From: Prostheceraeus crozeri
Taxonomy: Eukaryota > Platyhelminthes > Polycladida > Euryleptidae
Assembly: GCA_907163375.1 (NCBI GenBank)
Contig: CAJQUW010007880.1
Coordinates: 434,001 to 498,000, forward strand
DNA length: 64,000 bases
Direction: 5' to 3'
The notes beneath the pieces are model-generated. The model searched no databases. It saw nothing but the letters and a program-made list of their open reading frames with translations, and was not told the DNA's origin. Numbering within the stretch: position 1 is the stretch's first letter; each line of letters starts with the position of its first letter. Shown in pieces: positions 54,450 through 63,055 of the stretch. The position numbers and the translations under genes are program-made.

Positions 54450-54475
54450 TGAGTCATATATAGGTGTATATAAGG
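54450..54475 (+). promoter_or_regulatory. TGAGTCA plus TATATAAGG promoter-like module
   Basis: TGAGTCA at 54450 and TATATAAGG at 54467, about 85 bases before the ATG at 54560. Same combination of motifs as upstream of 53303. Confidence 0.55.
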
Positions 54476-54559
54476 AAGACGCTTTAATGATATTTTACCA
54501 CTTTCAAGTGACAATTCATTTGCGCTGGTTGAAAGCTCCGAATTAGTACTTGTTGAAAC

Positions 54560-55294
54560 ATGACTCAGAAAATGTATACAATCAGAGAGGAAGGTGACGC
54601 TTTTGAGCAAGATCTCTTGAAGCTTCGTCCGACACGAAAGGTGCAAGGGATTGGAAATACGTTCTACTTTCAAACCTTGAATTATGGTGATGATGGCTTT
54701 TATCTTCAAGTTCCATTCTTCCACAGTAATGGTATGTCTACATCAGGGTATAGGAATATGAGACAAATGCGAGTGACTTTTCCAAAATGGCAACAGGTGA
54801 TTCTTAAAACTATTAACTCTTTCGCGAAAGAATGTGTTGAGCTGCCTGAAAGTGCTCCCACTCATTGGAGAAAGGCATTAGCGGAAGGAGTTGGTTATAA
54901 GGAATTGCCGGAATTCGATACACTGTTTTTAAAACTATCGGATCATTTTCAAGCATTCGATCTCTTTACAAACGCGATGGAATGTGAGGATCTCAAACGG
55001 GGCCGCTATATGGGCTTAGTGCACGTTACCGGACTTTATATTGGTTCACATGGTTCGACTGGTAAAGTCGCATCTTTACAAATGAAGGTTCTTCAACTAG
55101 TCTATGAGCCACTACCAATTGATAAATGTTTAATTAACATTGATAAGACTGCTTCAAGTGATGGGAAGGAAGAGAGTAAAAAGCGAGGGCGGAAATCTAA
55201 AGATGGGAATCCTAAATTGAAGTTGAAGCGCCAAGATGCTGACTTGAAAACTTTCTATAATCCTAATTGTGATGAGGAAACACAAATGTTTTAA
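54560..55294 (+). CDS. Putative ssDNA-binding protein of the Polinton
   Basis: 244 residues, starting MTQKMYTIREEGDAF. A beta-rich core is suggested by GNTFYFQTLNYGDDGFYLQV and GRYMGLVHVTGLYIGSHGST plus SLQMKVLQLVYEPL, which looks like strands of an OB-type fold. A basic linker (KKRGRKSKDG, KLKLKRQ) follows, and the protein ends CDEETQMF, an acidic tail with terminal phenylalanine as in bacterial, phage T7 and mitochondrial-type SSBs. It lies between the membrane-active gene and the packaging ATPase. The left element has only 40 bases in this place. Function is inferred; a family match was not recognised. A TATA box lies upstream. Confidence 0.4.
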   Translation: MTQKMYTIREEGDAFEQDLLKLRPTRKVQGIGNTFYFQTLNYGDDGFYLQVPFFHSNGMSTSGYRNMRQMRVTFPKWQQVILKTINSFAKECVELPESAPTHWRKALAEGVGYKELPEFDTLFLKLSDHFQAFDLFTNAMECEDLKRGRYMGLVHVTGLYIGSHGSTGKVASLQMKVLQLVYEPLPIDKCLINIDKTASSDGKEESKKRGRKSKDGNPKLKLKRQDADLKTFYNPNCDEETQMF

Positions 55295-55435
55295 TTTGTA
55301 AATGTTTTAATTTGTAAATATAACTTGAAAGTTTCTATTCTGAATGTAAATAAACTTGATCTGGAACATGTGTCTGTTTTGTTGTTCTAAGCAAAATTAG
55401 CGGGATGATGAGTTTAATGTTAATGGAATTATAAG

Positions 55436-56071
55436 ATGACAGATTTTCGTCTATTCACTGATCGCACAATGTGTGTCGCTGGACCAAGTCAGTCCGGTAA
55501 AACTACATTTGTAACTGAATTGCTACAATATAGAAATGAAATGTTTAACAAGGAAATTAAGAGAGTCAAATGGTATTATGGAATATTTCAACCACAACTA
55601 CATTCTGCACTTCGCCAGAAAGGTTATGAGGTGAAGCAAGGGTTGCCATCAACTGAGGATATCAAAGCAGGTGACTTACTAGTATTAGATGATCTATTAC
55701 GAGAAAGCAAATCTTCAAAGGATGTAACTGAAATGTTCATTCAAACTGCACATCATAGGGAAGCTTTTATTATCTACATCACCCAAAACATCTTCGATGG
55801 AGGGAAAGAGCAAAGAACTAGAAGTTTGAATACACATTATTTGGCAATATTTAAAAATCCAAGAGATAGCAGTCAGATACATCATCTCAGTAGACAGATA
55901 TTACCTCAACAACCTAAAGTACTTTCAAAAATATATGAAGATGTAACAAAGAAACCACATGGTTATCTATTTATTGATCTAACCCAGGAATGTCCGGAAC
56001 GACTTCGATTTCGAACAAATATCATACCTAATTCCGCTGAACCAATGACAGTTTTCTCGGTTCACAGTTAG
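55436..56071 (+). CDS. A32/FtsK-type genome-packaging ATPase
   Basis: 211 residues starting MTDFRLFTDRTMCVAGPSQS. The Walker A motif is complete (GPSQSGKT, residues about 16-23). Walker B is LLVLDDLLRE (about residues 80-89). QTAHHREAFIIYITQNIFDG with the sensor-like TQN, then KEQRTRSLNTHYLAIFKNPR, are hallmarks of the Polinton/adintovirus packaging ATPase. The C-terminal HGYLFIDLTQECPERLRFRT is also typical. It pumps element DNA into preformed capsids. The start matches the left copy. It is followed by the conserved protein with a short gap. Open throughout. Confidence 0.9.
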   Translation: MTDFRLFTDRTMCVAGPSQSGKTTFVTELLQYRNEMFNKEIKRVKWYYGIFQPQLHSALRQKGYEVKQGLPSTEDIKAGDLLVLDDLLRESKSSKDVTEMFIQTAHHREAFIIYITQNIFDGGKEQRTRSLNTHYLAIFKNPRDSSQIHHLSRQILPQQPKVLSKIYEDVTKKPHGYLFIDLTQECPERLRFRTNIIPNSAEPMTVFSVHS

Positions 56072-56125
56072 TTTTAAGCAATGTACTTTGGTACCTTATT
56101 ATTTTCAAACATGTCGTATTCAAAG

Positions 56126-56761
56126 ATGGTAGTCATTCCTCAAGAGGAGTATGTACAATTGACTACATTACAAAGTGCACAGGAAGTCAAAAATATAGAT
56201 CAACCTATTACGAATCAACTTAAGGAACTAACACAAAAGGATATGGAAATTCAGAAGATTAAGGATCCCTATCGACGAATGCAGTTAGCAGCTGAAAACA
56301 TTGACGAGAGGCGACAGATTCGTGACAAGTTGCGACGATTTATAACCTTGTCAACACCTCGACCATATCGTGTGCACGCTGAGCGATTATTTGACTTCAT
56401 TGATCCACATGTGAAGTTCAATGAGAGAGGGGAGATAATAGATGAAACAACTGGTGATGTTATTAGAAATAGTCACATAGATGACCTTCTACAATATGCT
56501 GTCAGAGATGTAAGGCGAAAACTAGGTGCACCACAAGGGTGGTCATATTTTCAGAAAATTTTATCTGATCAAAATGTACCTCACAATATTATTGGAGGAC
56601 CGACTGTGAATGAATTGGATAAGGGTCACTTACAAGATGGATCAAAGAGTAAAACACCCAAGATGGCGGTCAAGCGAGAGCTTGCAGATCCCGATGATCT
56701 GCAACCAAAAAGAGCTACTAGGCGCTCAATGCGTGTTGCGAAGGAGTATAGTAAATATTAA
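56126..56761 (+). CDS. Conserved Polinton protein, unknown function
   Basis: 211 residues. I start at the Met of MVVIPQEEYVQLTTLQSAQE because it aligns with the left copy's start (MIAIPQERYIHLTTM). Conserved blocks: PRPYRVHAERLFDFIDPHVK, FNERGEIIDETTGDVIRNSH, IDDLLQYAVRDVRRKLG and GWSYFQKIL, ending in a Lys/Arg-rich tail (KRATRRSMRVAKEYSKY). Conserved in place and length in both elements, right after the ATPase. No known domain; the basic tail could bind DNA. Probably a virion or packaging component, by position only. Confidence 0.7.
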   Translation: MVVIPQEEYVQLTTLQSAQEVKNIDQPITNQLKELTQKDMEIQKIKDPYRRMQLAAENIDERRQIRDKLRRFITLSTPRPYRVHAERLFDFIDPHVKFNERGEIIDETTGDVIRNSHIDDLLQYAVRDVRRKLGAPQGWSYFQKILSDQNVPHNIIGGPTVNELDKGHLQDGSKSKTPKMAVKRELADPDDLQPKRATRRSMRVAKEYSKY

Positions 56762-56795
56762 GCAAATATGAATTAAGCCTTACCTCTCTCATATC

Positions 56796-57122
56796 ATGTC
56801 GTTACAAAAATTTTGCTGTTGTTTGAAATCTGCGCTCGAAGGTAAAGCAGAAGAGGGCATAGAGGTTGATATCAATTGTGTTAGCAGTTGCTGTGTGAGT
56901 AATACGCGTGCAAATCAGAACAAAGACGATGAGTACAGCAGTGAAACTCAGAAAGATTTATTACAACTTAAATCATCCCGCAAGTTTCAGTCGTCCGGAG
57001 GTTCTAGCTCGTGCAGCAGGTGTGGGAATAGAGAAAGTCAAGAAGTGGTTGAGGAGTCAACCGACTTACACTCTTCACAAAAATGCGAGAAAGCGGTTTC
57101 CAACAAGAAAATATGTTGTTAA
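56796..57122 (+). CDS. Small Cys-rich Polinton protein
   Basis: Starts MSLQKFCCCLKSALEGKAEE with a first cysteine cluster, then INCVSSCCVSN 20 residues later, then a Ser/Gln/Lys-rich stretch. The first 45 residues match the left copy (936-1130) in spacing and cysteine pattern. The frame continues to 57122 and overlaps the start of the integrase frame by about 200 bases. The downstream part contains more cysteines (CSRCGNRE, KKICC), but it lies over integrase coding sequence, so the true protein may be shorter. No known domain. Confidence 0.55.
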   Translation: MSLQKFCCCLKSALEGKAEEGIEVDINCVSSCCVSNTRANQNKDDEYSSETQKDLLQLKSSRKFQSSGGSSSCSRCGNRESQEVVEESTDLHSSQKCEKAVSNKKICC

Positions 57123-58017
57123 CAATATAGATAGTCAATGGTAAGCGGACTTGGCTGACATGCAACAGATATCACAGTACAATGATGGCTATAAATACAT
57201 CTTAACCGTAATAGATATTTTATCTCGCTATGCTTGGGCACGTGCGCTGAAATCTAAACGAGGACCAGAAGTTGAAGCGGCTTTTCAGAGCATTTTCGAT
57301 GAGGGGCGTGTTCCGCAAAGAATACAGACCGATCAAGGGAAGGAATTCGAAAACTCTCATGTTCGAAGTCTCCTTAAAAGTCATAATGTGGAATTGTTTA
57401 GTGTCAAAAGTGCTTATAAAGCTGCCATGGTTGAGAAGTTCAATCGCACACTGAAGACAAAAATATGGCGCTATTTCACTGCAAAAAATACACATGTTTG
57501 GGTAAGTGAGCTGCAGAAATTTGTTAAGAATTACAATGAAAGCTATCATCGAATCATTAAGATGAAACCAGTTGATGTTACCCCAGATAATGCGATGGAT
57601 GTATGGCTTCGATTGTATGATAAGAAAGCGAAAAACATTTCCAATGAAAAGAAAATTAATGTTGGTGATAGAGTTCGGATTTCAAAGGTTAAGTCTACAT
57701 TTGAGAAGGGGTATCTACCTAATTGGACTGAAGAAGAGTTTTTTGTGGATGAAGTAAATACAAAATTTAGACCCACCATGTATAAATTAATAGATTACCA
57801 TGGCAATCCAATTGAAGGAAAATTTTACTCTTATGAATTGCAAGTAGTAGACAGAAGTGAAGAGGTGTATATGATTGATAAAATAATTAGGAGGAAAGGT
57901 CATGGCAATCAAAGGAAATATCTAGTTAAATGGAAAGGATATCCTGATTCATTCAATAGCTGGATAACGCACCAGGATCTACAAAATGTGGAGATGGGAG
58001 ACACTCGTAACTTTTAA
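56908..58017 (+). CDS. Polinton integrase with C-terminal chromodomain
   Basis: Domains in order: an N-terminal helix-turn-helix-like part (RPEVLARAAGVGIEKVKKWL), a YTLHKNARKRFPTRKYVV linker, the rve catalytic core (DLADM; YILTVIDILSRYAWARALKS; RIQTDQGKEFENSHVRSLL; AAMVEKFNRTLKTKIWRYFT) giving the D-D-E set, a beta-rich DNA-binding part (INVGDRVRISKVKSTFEKGY), and a chromodomain (MIDKIIRRKG, RKYLVKWKGYPDSFNSWITH). Polinton integrases insert the element; the chromodomain suggests chromatin-guided targeting. The gene appears to carry about one break, so it is treated as fossil. Confidence 0.88.
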
Positions 58018-58057
58018 GCTAATATAGCATGTGACTTCTTCCATATATGACTTTAAC

Positions 58058-59635
58058 ATGTCTACTAACTTCAATATCATTCTTCCAAGCAATAGCAACC
58101 CCAAGATATTCCCAAGTAACAAACCATCTCTATACTCTGTTGAATTCGCCAATCCAATTACTCTGCATGGACCCCATGAAGTTGCTCTAACTGAAATTAC
58201 TTATTACAACGATATCAGTTTGCTAAAGAACAACTATTTTGAATTACATAAAGAAGTGCGAGAGAAGGATGATTGCTTTCGCATATTTCAAAATAGTCTA
58301 CATGGTACATGGGCTTTTCATCATCTAACTTTACATCCTTTTTCAACATCTTTACCATCTGTCCAAAACATGATTAAAATTCAAAAGGCATTTGCAACGT
58401 CAACTTTTGATTCTAAGGTTCCCACAATGAGCTTGCAAGATACAGAAAAGGAAATCGGTAGAATGTTTGAACGAATAAATGATCTCTTCAAGCTGACTTT
58501 GAATAAATTCTACAAACCAGTCATAAAGGGGTCAACAAAATTGATGAAGGAAGGGAAGCATGTTCTTCTTGTATCAAGTAAGGATTTGAGTCATACTTTT
58601 GGGTATTCCAGAACAACTTTCTCATCAAGGTATTGGTACAATGGACGTGGGTGGAATTCGGAAAGGAAAGTCACTGATTTTAAATGTAGAATTGTGCCAT
58701 TGTATGCATTACAAAAAAGGAGCATCCGAGTAAAAAATAAATTTGAGGTCATTAGAAGTGTTGAAGACTTTGCAAGAAAGTTTCAAGGATCAGTGCCAGA
58801 AACGTTCATGACTTGTGAATATAAGAAAGAGAAAGTAACTTTATTTACTGTTGAAACGGAGGCAGAATTTATTGTTTTTACTAAAAAGACACCATTGGAA
58901 AAGTCTGAGTCCGCTGTTATTGAATTTGGATCTGAAATGATTGGGATGTTTAAGGGCCTTGAAAGCGCACCTTGGTTGACAGAATTAAATGATACATTCA
59001 AGGTTCAATTGTCCTCTTCTAAACTCAAAGCATCAACAAATGCTTCATGGGATATCCACGTATACAGCGAAGACATATCGGGTGATGAATTGTCTACTTC
59101 CAGTGAACTTGTAAAAAGAGTTAATTTGAACATTGAAAGCTTGAAAACGCCATCTGAATTGTGTACAAAGTTAAATGAGTTTGGTGTAGATTACCTTGAT
59201 GCAGATGAATATCACTTTTCTTATGACCCACATAAGAAACGCATGATTCTAAAGGTAGGGAAGAACTCTCTTATCAAGCTGGATAGCGTGTTAACGACCA
59301 CATTGGGATTCTCAAAATCAACTATTTATGAAGGTACATCAATAGGCGATACAGCCCCATCACTAGAGTGTGATATAAGTAACTTATACGTCTATTGTAA
59401 CATTATTGAATATACAAGGGTTGGCGACATTGAGGCCCCACTTCTGCGCACATTTCCTCTCTTATCCGTAAGGAAGCAACTAATCAATCGAGAATTTTTT
59501 AACACAATGTATCTACCAATCAGCCGAAATTTCATCAATAGAATTGACATATCAATTCATGATGACGCAGGAGAAGTAGTACCGTTCTGTGGTGGTGTTA
59601 CTGTTTTGACCCTACATATTAGGTCACGAGAATAA
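58058..59635 (+). CDS. Putative minor capsid (penton-type) protein
   Basis: About 525 residues from MSTNFNIILPSNSNPKIFPS. The opening F-x-I-x-LPSNSN-x-x-x-FP-x-N-x-x-S-x-Y-x-V-x-FANPI-x-L-x-G-x-x-EVAL-x-EI-x-Y is a signature of a widespread Polinton protein. The C-terminus (YLPISRNFINRIDISIHDDA then GEVVPFCGGVTVLTLHIRS) is the matching end signature. It lies between the integrase and capsid genes. In Polintons the minor capsid protein is a jelly-roll that forms the vertices; equating this gene with it rests on position and known family layout. Open throughout. Confidence 0.7.
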   Translation: MSTNFNIILPSNSNPKIFPSNKPSLYSVEFANPITLHGPHEVALTEITYYNDISLLKNNYFELHKEVREKDDCFRIFQNSLHGTWAFHHLTLHPFSTSLPSVQNMIKIQKAFATSTFDSKVPTMSLQDTEKEIGRMFERINDLFKLTLNKFYKPVIKGSTKLMKEGKHVLLVSSKDLSHTFGYSRTTFSSRYWYNGRGWNSERKVTDFKCRIVPLYALQKRSIRVKNKFEVIRSVEDFARKFQGSVPETFMTCEYKKEKVTLFTVETEAEFIVFTKKTPLEKSESAVIEFGSEMIGMFKGLESAPWLTELNDTFKVQLSSSKLKASTNASWDIHVYSEDISGDELSTSSELVKRVNLNIESLKTPSELCTKLNEFGVDYLDADEYHFSYDPHKKRMILKVGKNSLIKLDSVLTTTLGFSKSTIYEGTSIGDTAPSLECDISNLYVYCNIIEYTRVGDIEAPLLRTFPLLSVRKQLINREFFNTMYLPISRNFINRIDISIHDDAGEVVPFCGGVTVLTLHIRSRE

Positions 59636-59678
59636 GGCTTTACGCTATTGTGACTTCCATAGTTATTCAATAGTCATA

Positions 59679-60161
59679 ATGACAGACATTTACAGTAGAC
59701 CATCATATCAGAGCGGCTATCCCGTGTTTGTTGGAGGTAGACGACAAGTTGGAGGAGGCATATTTGGTGCACTAAGACGTATGGTTCTTCCAACACTCAA
59801 AAAGTATGGCGTACCAATCATGAAGCGTGTTGGAAGCAGGGCTTTAGATTTTGCTGCAAATGTTGCAGCTGATGCGCTTCAAGGTGAGGATATCGGTGAA
59901 TCTATGAAAATGCGCGCGCAGCAATCTGCCATAGACGCATTAGATGATTTAACAAAGACGAGACGTACAGTTCGGAAGAAGCGTAGGAAGTCAAGACAAG
60001 TTGGATCAGGCCGAGTTACTAAGCAAAGACGCAGGAAAAGTAAAAAGCCGACTAGAGCAGCACGTTCTAAATCTAGACGTCGAGTGAAAACAAGACAGCG
60101 CAAACGAAATTCCACAGCTACTAGAAACAAGTCAAAACGAAGGAAGACAACATATTTGTAG
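59679..60161 (+). CDS. Basic core-type virion protein
   Basis: 160 residues. The N-terminal part has RRQVGGGIFGALRRMVLPTL, an amphipathic segment after a QVGG-G site. The C-terminal 60 residues are extremely rich in Lys/Arg (KKRRKSRQVGSG, RRRKSKKPTRAARSKSRRRV), like adenovirus core proteins that coat DNA. QVGG-G and QVGS-G both fit the adenain consensus (hydrophobic or N/Q, any, G, any, G). It sits directly before the major capsid gene. Predicted role: DNA condensation and possibly membrane activity after processing; function is inferred from composition. Confidence 0.65.
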   Translation: MTDIYSRPSYQSGYPVFVGGRRQVGGGIFGALRRMVLPTLKKYGVPIMKRVGSRALDFAANVAADALQGEDIGESMKMRAQQSAIDALDDLTKTRRTVRKKRRKSRQVGSGRVTKQRRRKSKKPTRAARSKSRRRVKTRQRKRNSTATRNKSKRRKTTYL

Positions 60162-60171
60162 AGCTAATACG

Positions 60172-61455
60172 ATGCAGAGTATCAATTCGGCTTTGTGTTT
60201 CTTCGATTCTCCCCCTCATCAGACAGACATCATCTCCTCAACAATTGTAGACATAGTCCCCACAACAAATATCGATGGTAACCAGCAGCCTATTCAGTTT
60301 GATATACCTGCCAATCCTCAAGATTATATTGACTGTCAATCCATTGATTTAGAGTTGTGTATACAAATTAAGAAGACTGATGGTACAAATATCGATTCAT
60401 CCAAGGATAAAGTGGGATTAGCAAATCTTCCTATTGCCAGTCTGTTCTCAGATGTGTATCTAATATTGAATGACAAACAGATTGAAGGAGGGGATCGAGC
60501 ATATCCATATGGAGCATATATACATACAATGACTCAATTTCAAAAGCAAGCTAAACAGTCACACTTGCAAGTTTCTGGGTGGTATGATGATCAGCAAGGG
60601 AAATTTGATGATGTCTCAAATACAGGGTTGAAAAGACGAATGGATTTAACAGCGGATTCAAAGGAATTATACTTGAAAGGACCCGTCTATCTTGATTTCC
60701 TTCGTCAATCTAGATATCTGCTATCACAGGTTAAAATGCAAATAAAATTTATTCGTGCAAATCCTGAGTTCGCGTTAATGGCTTTTGGAGCTACAAACTA
60801 TCAAGTCAACATAAGTAATGCCGTGCTCAATGTAAGGCGAGTAACAATGAACCCGTCAGTCATCAACGAGCATGCGACAGGATTGAGGAAAAACAATGCA
60901 ATATATCCAGTTAATCACAGTGTGTTGACAAACTTCACAATTGGTGCGGGATCATCCTCACATGCCTACCCAAATCTTTTTCCCACTGCAATGCCAAAGG
61001 CGGTGTATATTACATTTGTGGAAAATGAGGCATTCATTGGTGCTTTTGAAAAGAATCCATTCAATTTCCAACACTTTAATGTTAGCAAACTAGCACTCTA
61101 TCAGGATGGGAAATTTGTATCTTGCAAAGCATATGAGCCTAATTTCAAAGATGGCAAATTCGCACGTGAATATGGTTCTACTTTCACCGCCCTCAACATG
61201 TTTAATACAGATGATTCAAATGGAATTACAATGGATATGTACAAGAATGGCTACTTCTTCATTATGTACAACCTCACAGCAGATGCAGATCTAGGTGGTG
61301 AAAGCGTAGGAGTTACAAAGCCTGGAAATCTACGACTGGAGGTATCATTTGAGTCACCTTTGAAGAAAACAATTACTTGTCTCATTTATGCTATCTATGA
61401 TAGCAAAGTTGAGATAACAAGAATGAGAGACGTGACTGTCAGCTATCAGAGATGA
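60172..61455 (+). CDS. Polinton major capsid protein
   Basis: 427 residues starting MQSINSALCFFDSPPHQTDI. Family signatures: FDSPPHQTDI near the start, PIQFDIPANPQDYIDCQSID, then SLFSDVYLILNDKQIEGGDR and YPYGAYIHTMTQF. Further on are YLKGPVYLDFLRQSRYLLSQ, VRRVTMNPSVINEHATGLRK, KNPFNFQHFNVSKLALYQDG and the end LIYAIYDSKVEITRMRDVTV. This is the F54H12.2-like double jelly-roll protein that forms the hexon shell. Its stop overlaps the next gene's ATG (ATGA). Open throughout; the left copy keeps only a part of it. Confidence 0.9.
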   Translation: MQSINSALCFFDSPPHQTDIISSTIVDIVPTTNIDGNQQPIQFDIPANPQDYIDCQSIDLELCIQIKKTDGTNIDSSKDKVGLANLPIASLFSDVYLILNDKQIEGGDRAYPYGAYIHTMTQFQKQAKQSHLQVSGWYDDQQGKFDDVSNTGLKRRMDLTADSKELYLKGPVYLDFLRQSRYLLSQVKMQIKFIRANPEFALMAFGATNYQVNISNAVLNVRRVTMNPSVINEHATGLRKNNAIYPVNHSVLTNFTIGAGSSSHAYPNLFPTAMPKAVYITFVENEAFIGAFEKNPFNFQHFNVSKLALYQDGKFVSCKAYEPNFKDGKFAREYGSTFTALNMFNTDDSNGITMDMYKNGYFFIMYNLTADADLGGESVGVTKPGNLRLEVSFESPLKKTITCLIYAIYDSKVEITRMRDVTVSYQR

Positions 61456-61915
61456 GTAACTTAAGCAACATAGAAATCTTGAGGAAAATGAGGAAAGCTC
61501 ATCCCTACTCCAAGACAATATTTCTCAATGTCTTTTCTAGAGATAATTTACCTGATTCAATTCCTTTCTATCCTTGTTCCCTTATCATCAATACGGATAC
61601 CAACAATCTTCCGGAAAACATTGGATTGCTGTATACATCAATCGCTATAAAGTTGCCGAATATTTTGACTCTCTTAATCAACCTCGTTTACATGATATCG
61701 CATTATGGATGAACAGGTTCTCCTGGACTGTTAGGAAAGTGACATCGTTCCCACTTCAAAGTAATACATCTCTAATGTGCGGTGGCTATGTACTCTATTT
61801 TGTCAACGAGAGACCATTGAAAAATAACTGTAAAAGTGCTTTAGAACTATTTTCAAAAAACTGTGATAAAAATGATGCAATTCTTACTAAATATGTTGAA
61901 ACAGTTTTGAAATAA
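61452..61915 (+). CDS. Adenain-like cysteine protease
   Basis: Overlaps the capsid stop by four bases. Visible family motifs are GKHWIAVYINRYKVAEYFDS (catalytic His in HW, Asp in FDS) and NTSLMCGGYVLYFVNERPL (catalytic Cys in MCGGY). N-terminal MRKAHPYSKTIFLNVFSRDN fits the family opening. Adenain-like enzymes mature virion precursors at G-G or G-x-G sites; such sites occur in the neighbouring small basic proteins. The gene seems to carry about one break, so it is treated as fossil. Length of about 150 residues is near the family minimum. Confidence 0.8.
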
Positions 61916-61977
61916 AGTTTTATGTTGTATCATTAACTTGCTCTCTTTTTTCCAAAACATGGGTTTATGAGGAAAAC

Positions 61978-62057
61978 AAAAACATGCTCATATTTCATTA
62001 TCTATTCACATATATACAAAAACATGTTCATATTTCATTATCTATCCACATATATAC
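61978..62057. repeat. Two 40-bp direct repeats between convergent genes
   Basis: Two tandem copies of AAAAACATGCTCATATTTCA... ending CACATATATAC, differing at two positions, in the gap between the protease (plus) and the TBP-like gene (minus). Confidence 0.8.
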
Positions 62058-62062
62058 AAAAT

Positions 62063-62632
62063 CTACAATTTGGTTTTCATGAAACATTTTTTCAAATCAC
62101 ATATGATGGGAGGCACATCACTTATGTCTTTAATGCCGGTTATCACAATCTTTCCATTATGGAACACATGAACATGATATGGATGCCAGTTAGTCAATTG
62201 AGCTGCTGGAAATAGCTCCACTTCATAAGTTAGATTATGTGATGATGTAACTTTACGGAAATCATAGTGATAGTGTAATTCACATAACACGGTCATTGTC
62301 TTCACTTTCCAATCAGATAATGAATCACCAAGTAAATGTTCCAAAGTTAAGTGTAGATATGAGAGATCACCCTCCATGACCCTTCCAATACATTGGATTG
62401 TTCCATTTGGAAAGAATAGGATAGTGAGAGATCTATCCTTCCTCTGAATCCTCCATGTTAACATTGAGGGTCTTCCAAGATGTAAGCTCGTTGTCGGCTT
62501 CAATTTGCGCTTTATCAGTAACCATTGTTTTCGGTTGGATATATTCCTCTCGATCTCTTGTAGATTGAGTTTTGACTTTGCTTTTGTAGTTAACATCCGA
62601 TTTACAACTTCCAACCGTTTGATGTCCTCCAT
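62063..62632 (-). CDS. TBP-like (TATA-binding-protein fold) protein
   Basis: 189 residues. The second half shows two related repeats. Repeat 1, about residues 55-95: MLTWRIQRKDRSLTILFFPN then GTIQCIGRV, comparable to TBP [20 protein letters not shown]. Repeat 2, about residues 115-185: CELHYHYDFRKVTSSHNLTY, EVELFPAAQL and HVHVFHNGKIVITGIKD. It is comparable to TBP YEPELFPGLIYRM and LLIFVSGKIVLTGAKV. The order, spacing and the E-x-ELFP and F-x-SGK-I/V-V-x-TG signatures match the saddle fold. Expected role: promoter recognition for the element's own TATA-type genes, which is inference. It overlaps the preceding frame by 200 bases on the same strand. Confidence 0.6.
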   Translation of the reverse strand: MEDIKRLEVVNRMLTTKAKSKLNLQEIERNISNRKQWLLIKRKLKPTTSLHLGRPSMLTWRIQRKDRSLTILFFPNGTIQCIGRVMEGDLSYLHLTLEHLLGDSLSDWKVKTMTVLCELHYHYDFRKVTSSHNLTYEVELFPAAQLTNWHPYHVHVFHNGKIVITGIKDISDVPPIICDLKKCFMKTKL

Positions 62633-63014
62633 CTTTAATGAATGACGTTATCTGTGGTAGTATCTCCCTTGTAAAGGTTTCCAATGTGACGTCACTGAAA
62701 CGAAAAAATCGATATTCAACATCTTCACGTTTTGGTGAACAGACGTATAGTTTGACTGATGAATCACACTTTATCCATACCTTGTCATCGAGAGGAATCT
62801 TGATCCGAGTCTTATGATTGTCAATGAGATCCGCAAAGTCTTTCAGTGAAGGCAATGAGTCAATACTAATGCAAACGCCACGATGTTTTCGATCACTATT
62901 TGCTATTGAATGACGAAATGCTATTCTTTTAGAATTTGTTATGTGAACGTTTTGAACGTCACTAAGTTTCCATGTTCTAATGTAATGAGGCAAGTTCCGA
63001 AAGCTATGTTTCAA
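62433..63014 (-). CDS. Hypothetical protein next to TBP-like gene, weakly PC4-like
   Basis: 193 residues starting MKHSFRNLPHYIRTWKLSDV. The middle has RKHRGVCISIDSLPSLKDFA followed by DLID, which resembles the K-G-x-x-L-x-x-x-x-W/F-x-x-L end of PC4/p15-type ssDNA-binding coactivators. VWIKCDSSVKLYVCSPKRED and YRFFRFSDVTLETFTREILP could be another strand-helix unit. The tail is hydrophilic. It lies just upstream of, and overlapping, the TBP-like frame; the two may belong to one transcription-related gene region. Family assignment is weak. Confidence 0.4.
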   Translation of the reverse strand: MKHSFRNLPHYIRTWKLSDVQNVHITNSKRIAFRHSIANSDRKHRGVCISIDSLPSLKDFADLIDNHKTRIKIPLDDKVWIKCDSSVKLYVCSPKREDVEYRFFRFSDVTLETFTREILPQITSFIKDGGHQTVGSCKSDVNYKSKVKTQSTRDREEYIQPKTMVTDKAQIEADNELTSWKTLNVNMEDSEEG

Positions 63015-63055
63015 ATTTAGGTTTAATGTTTGCCTAAAGTTTGTTATTTTATTAG

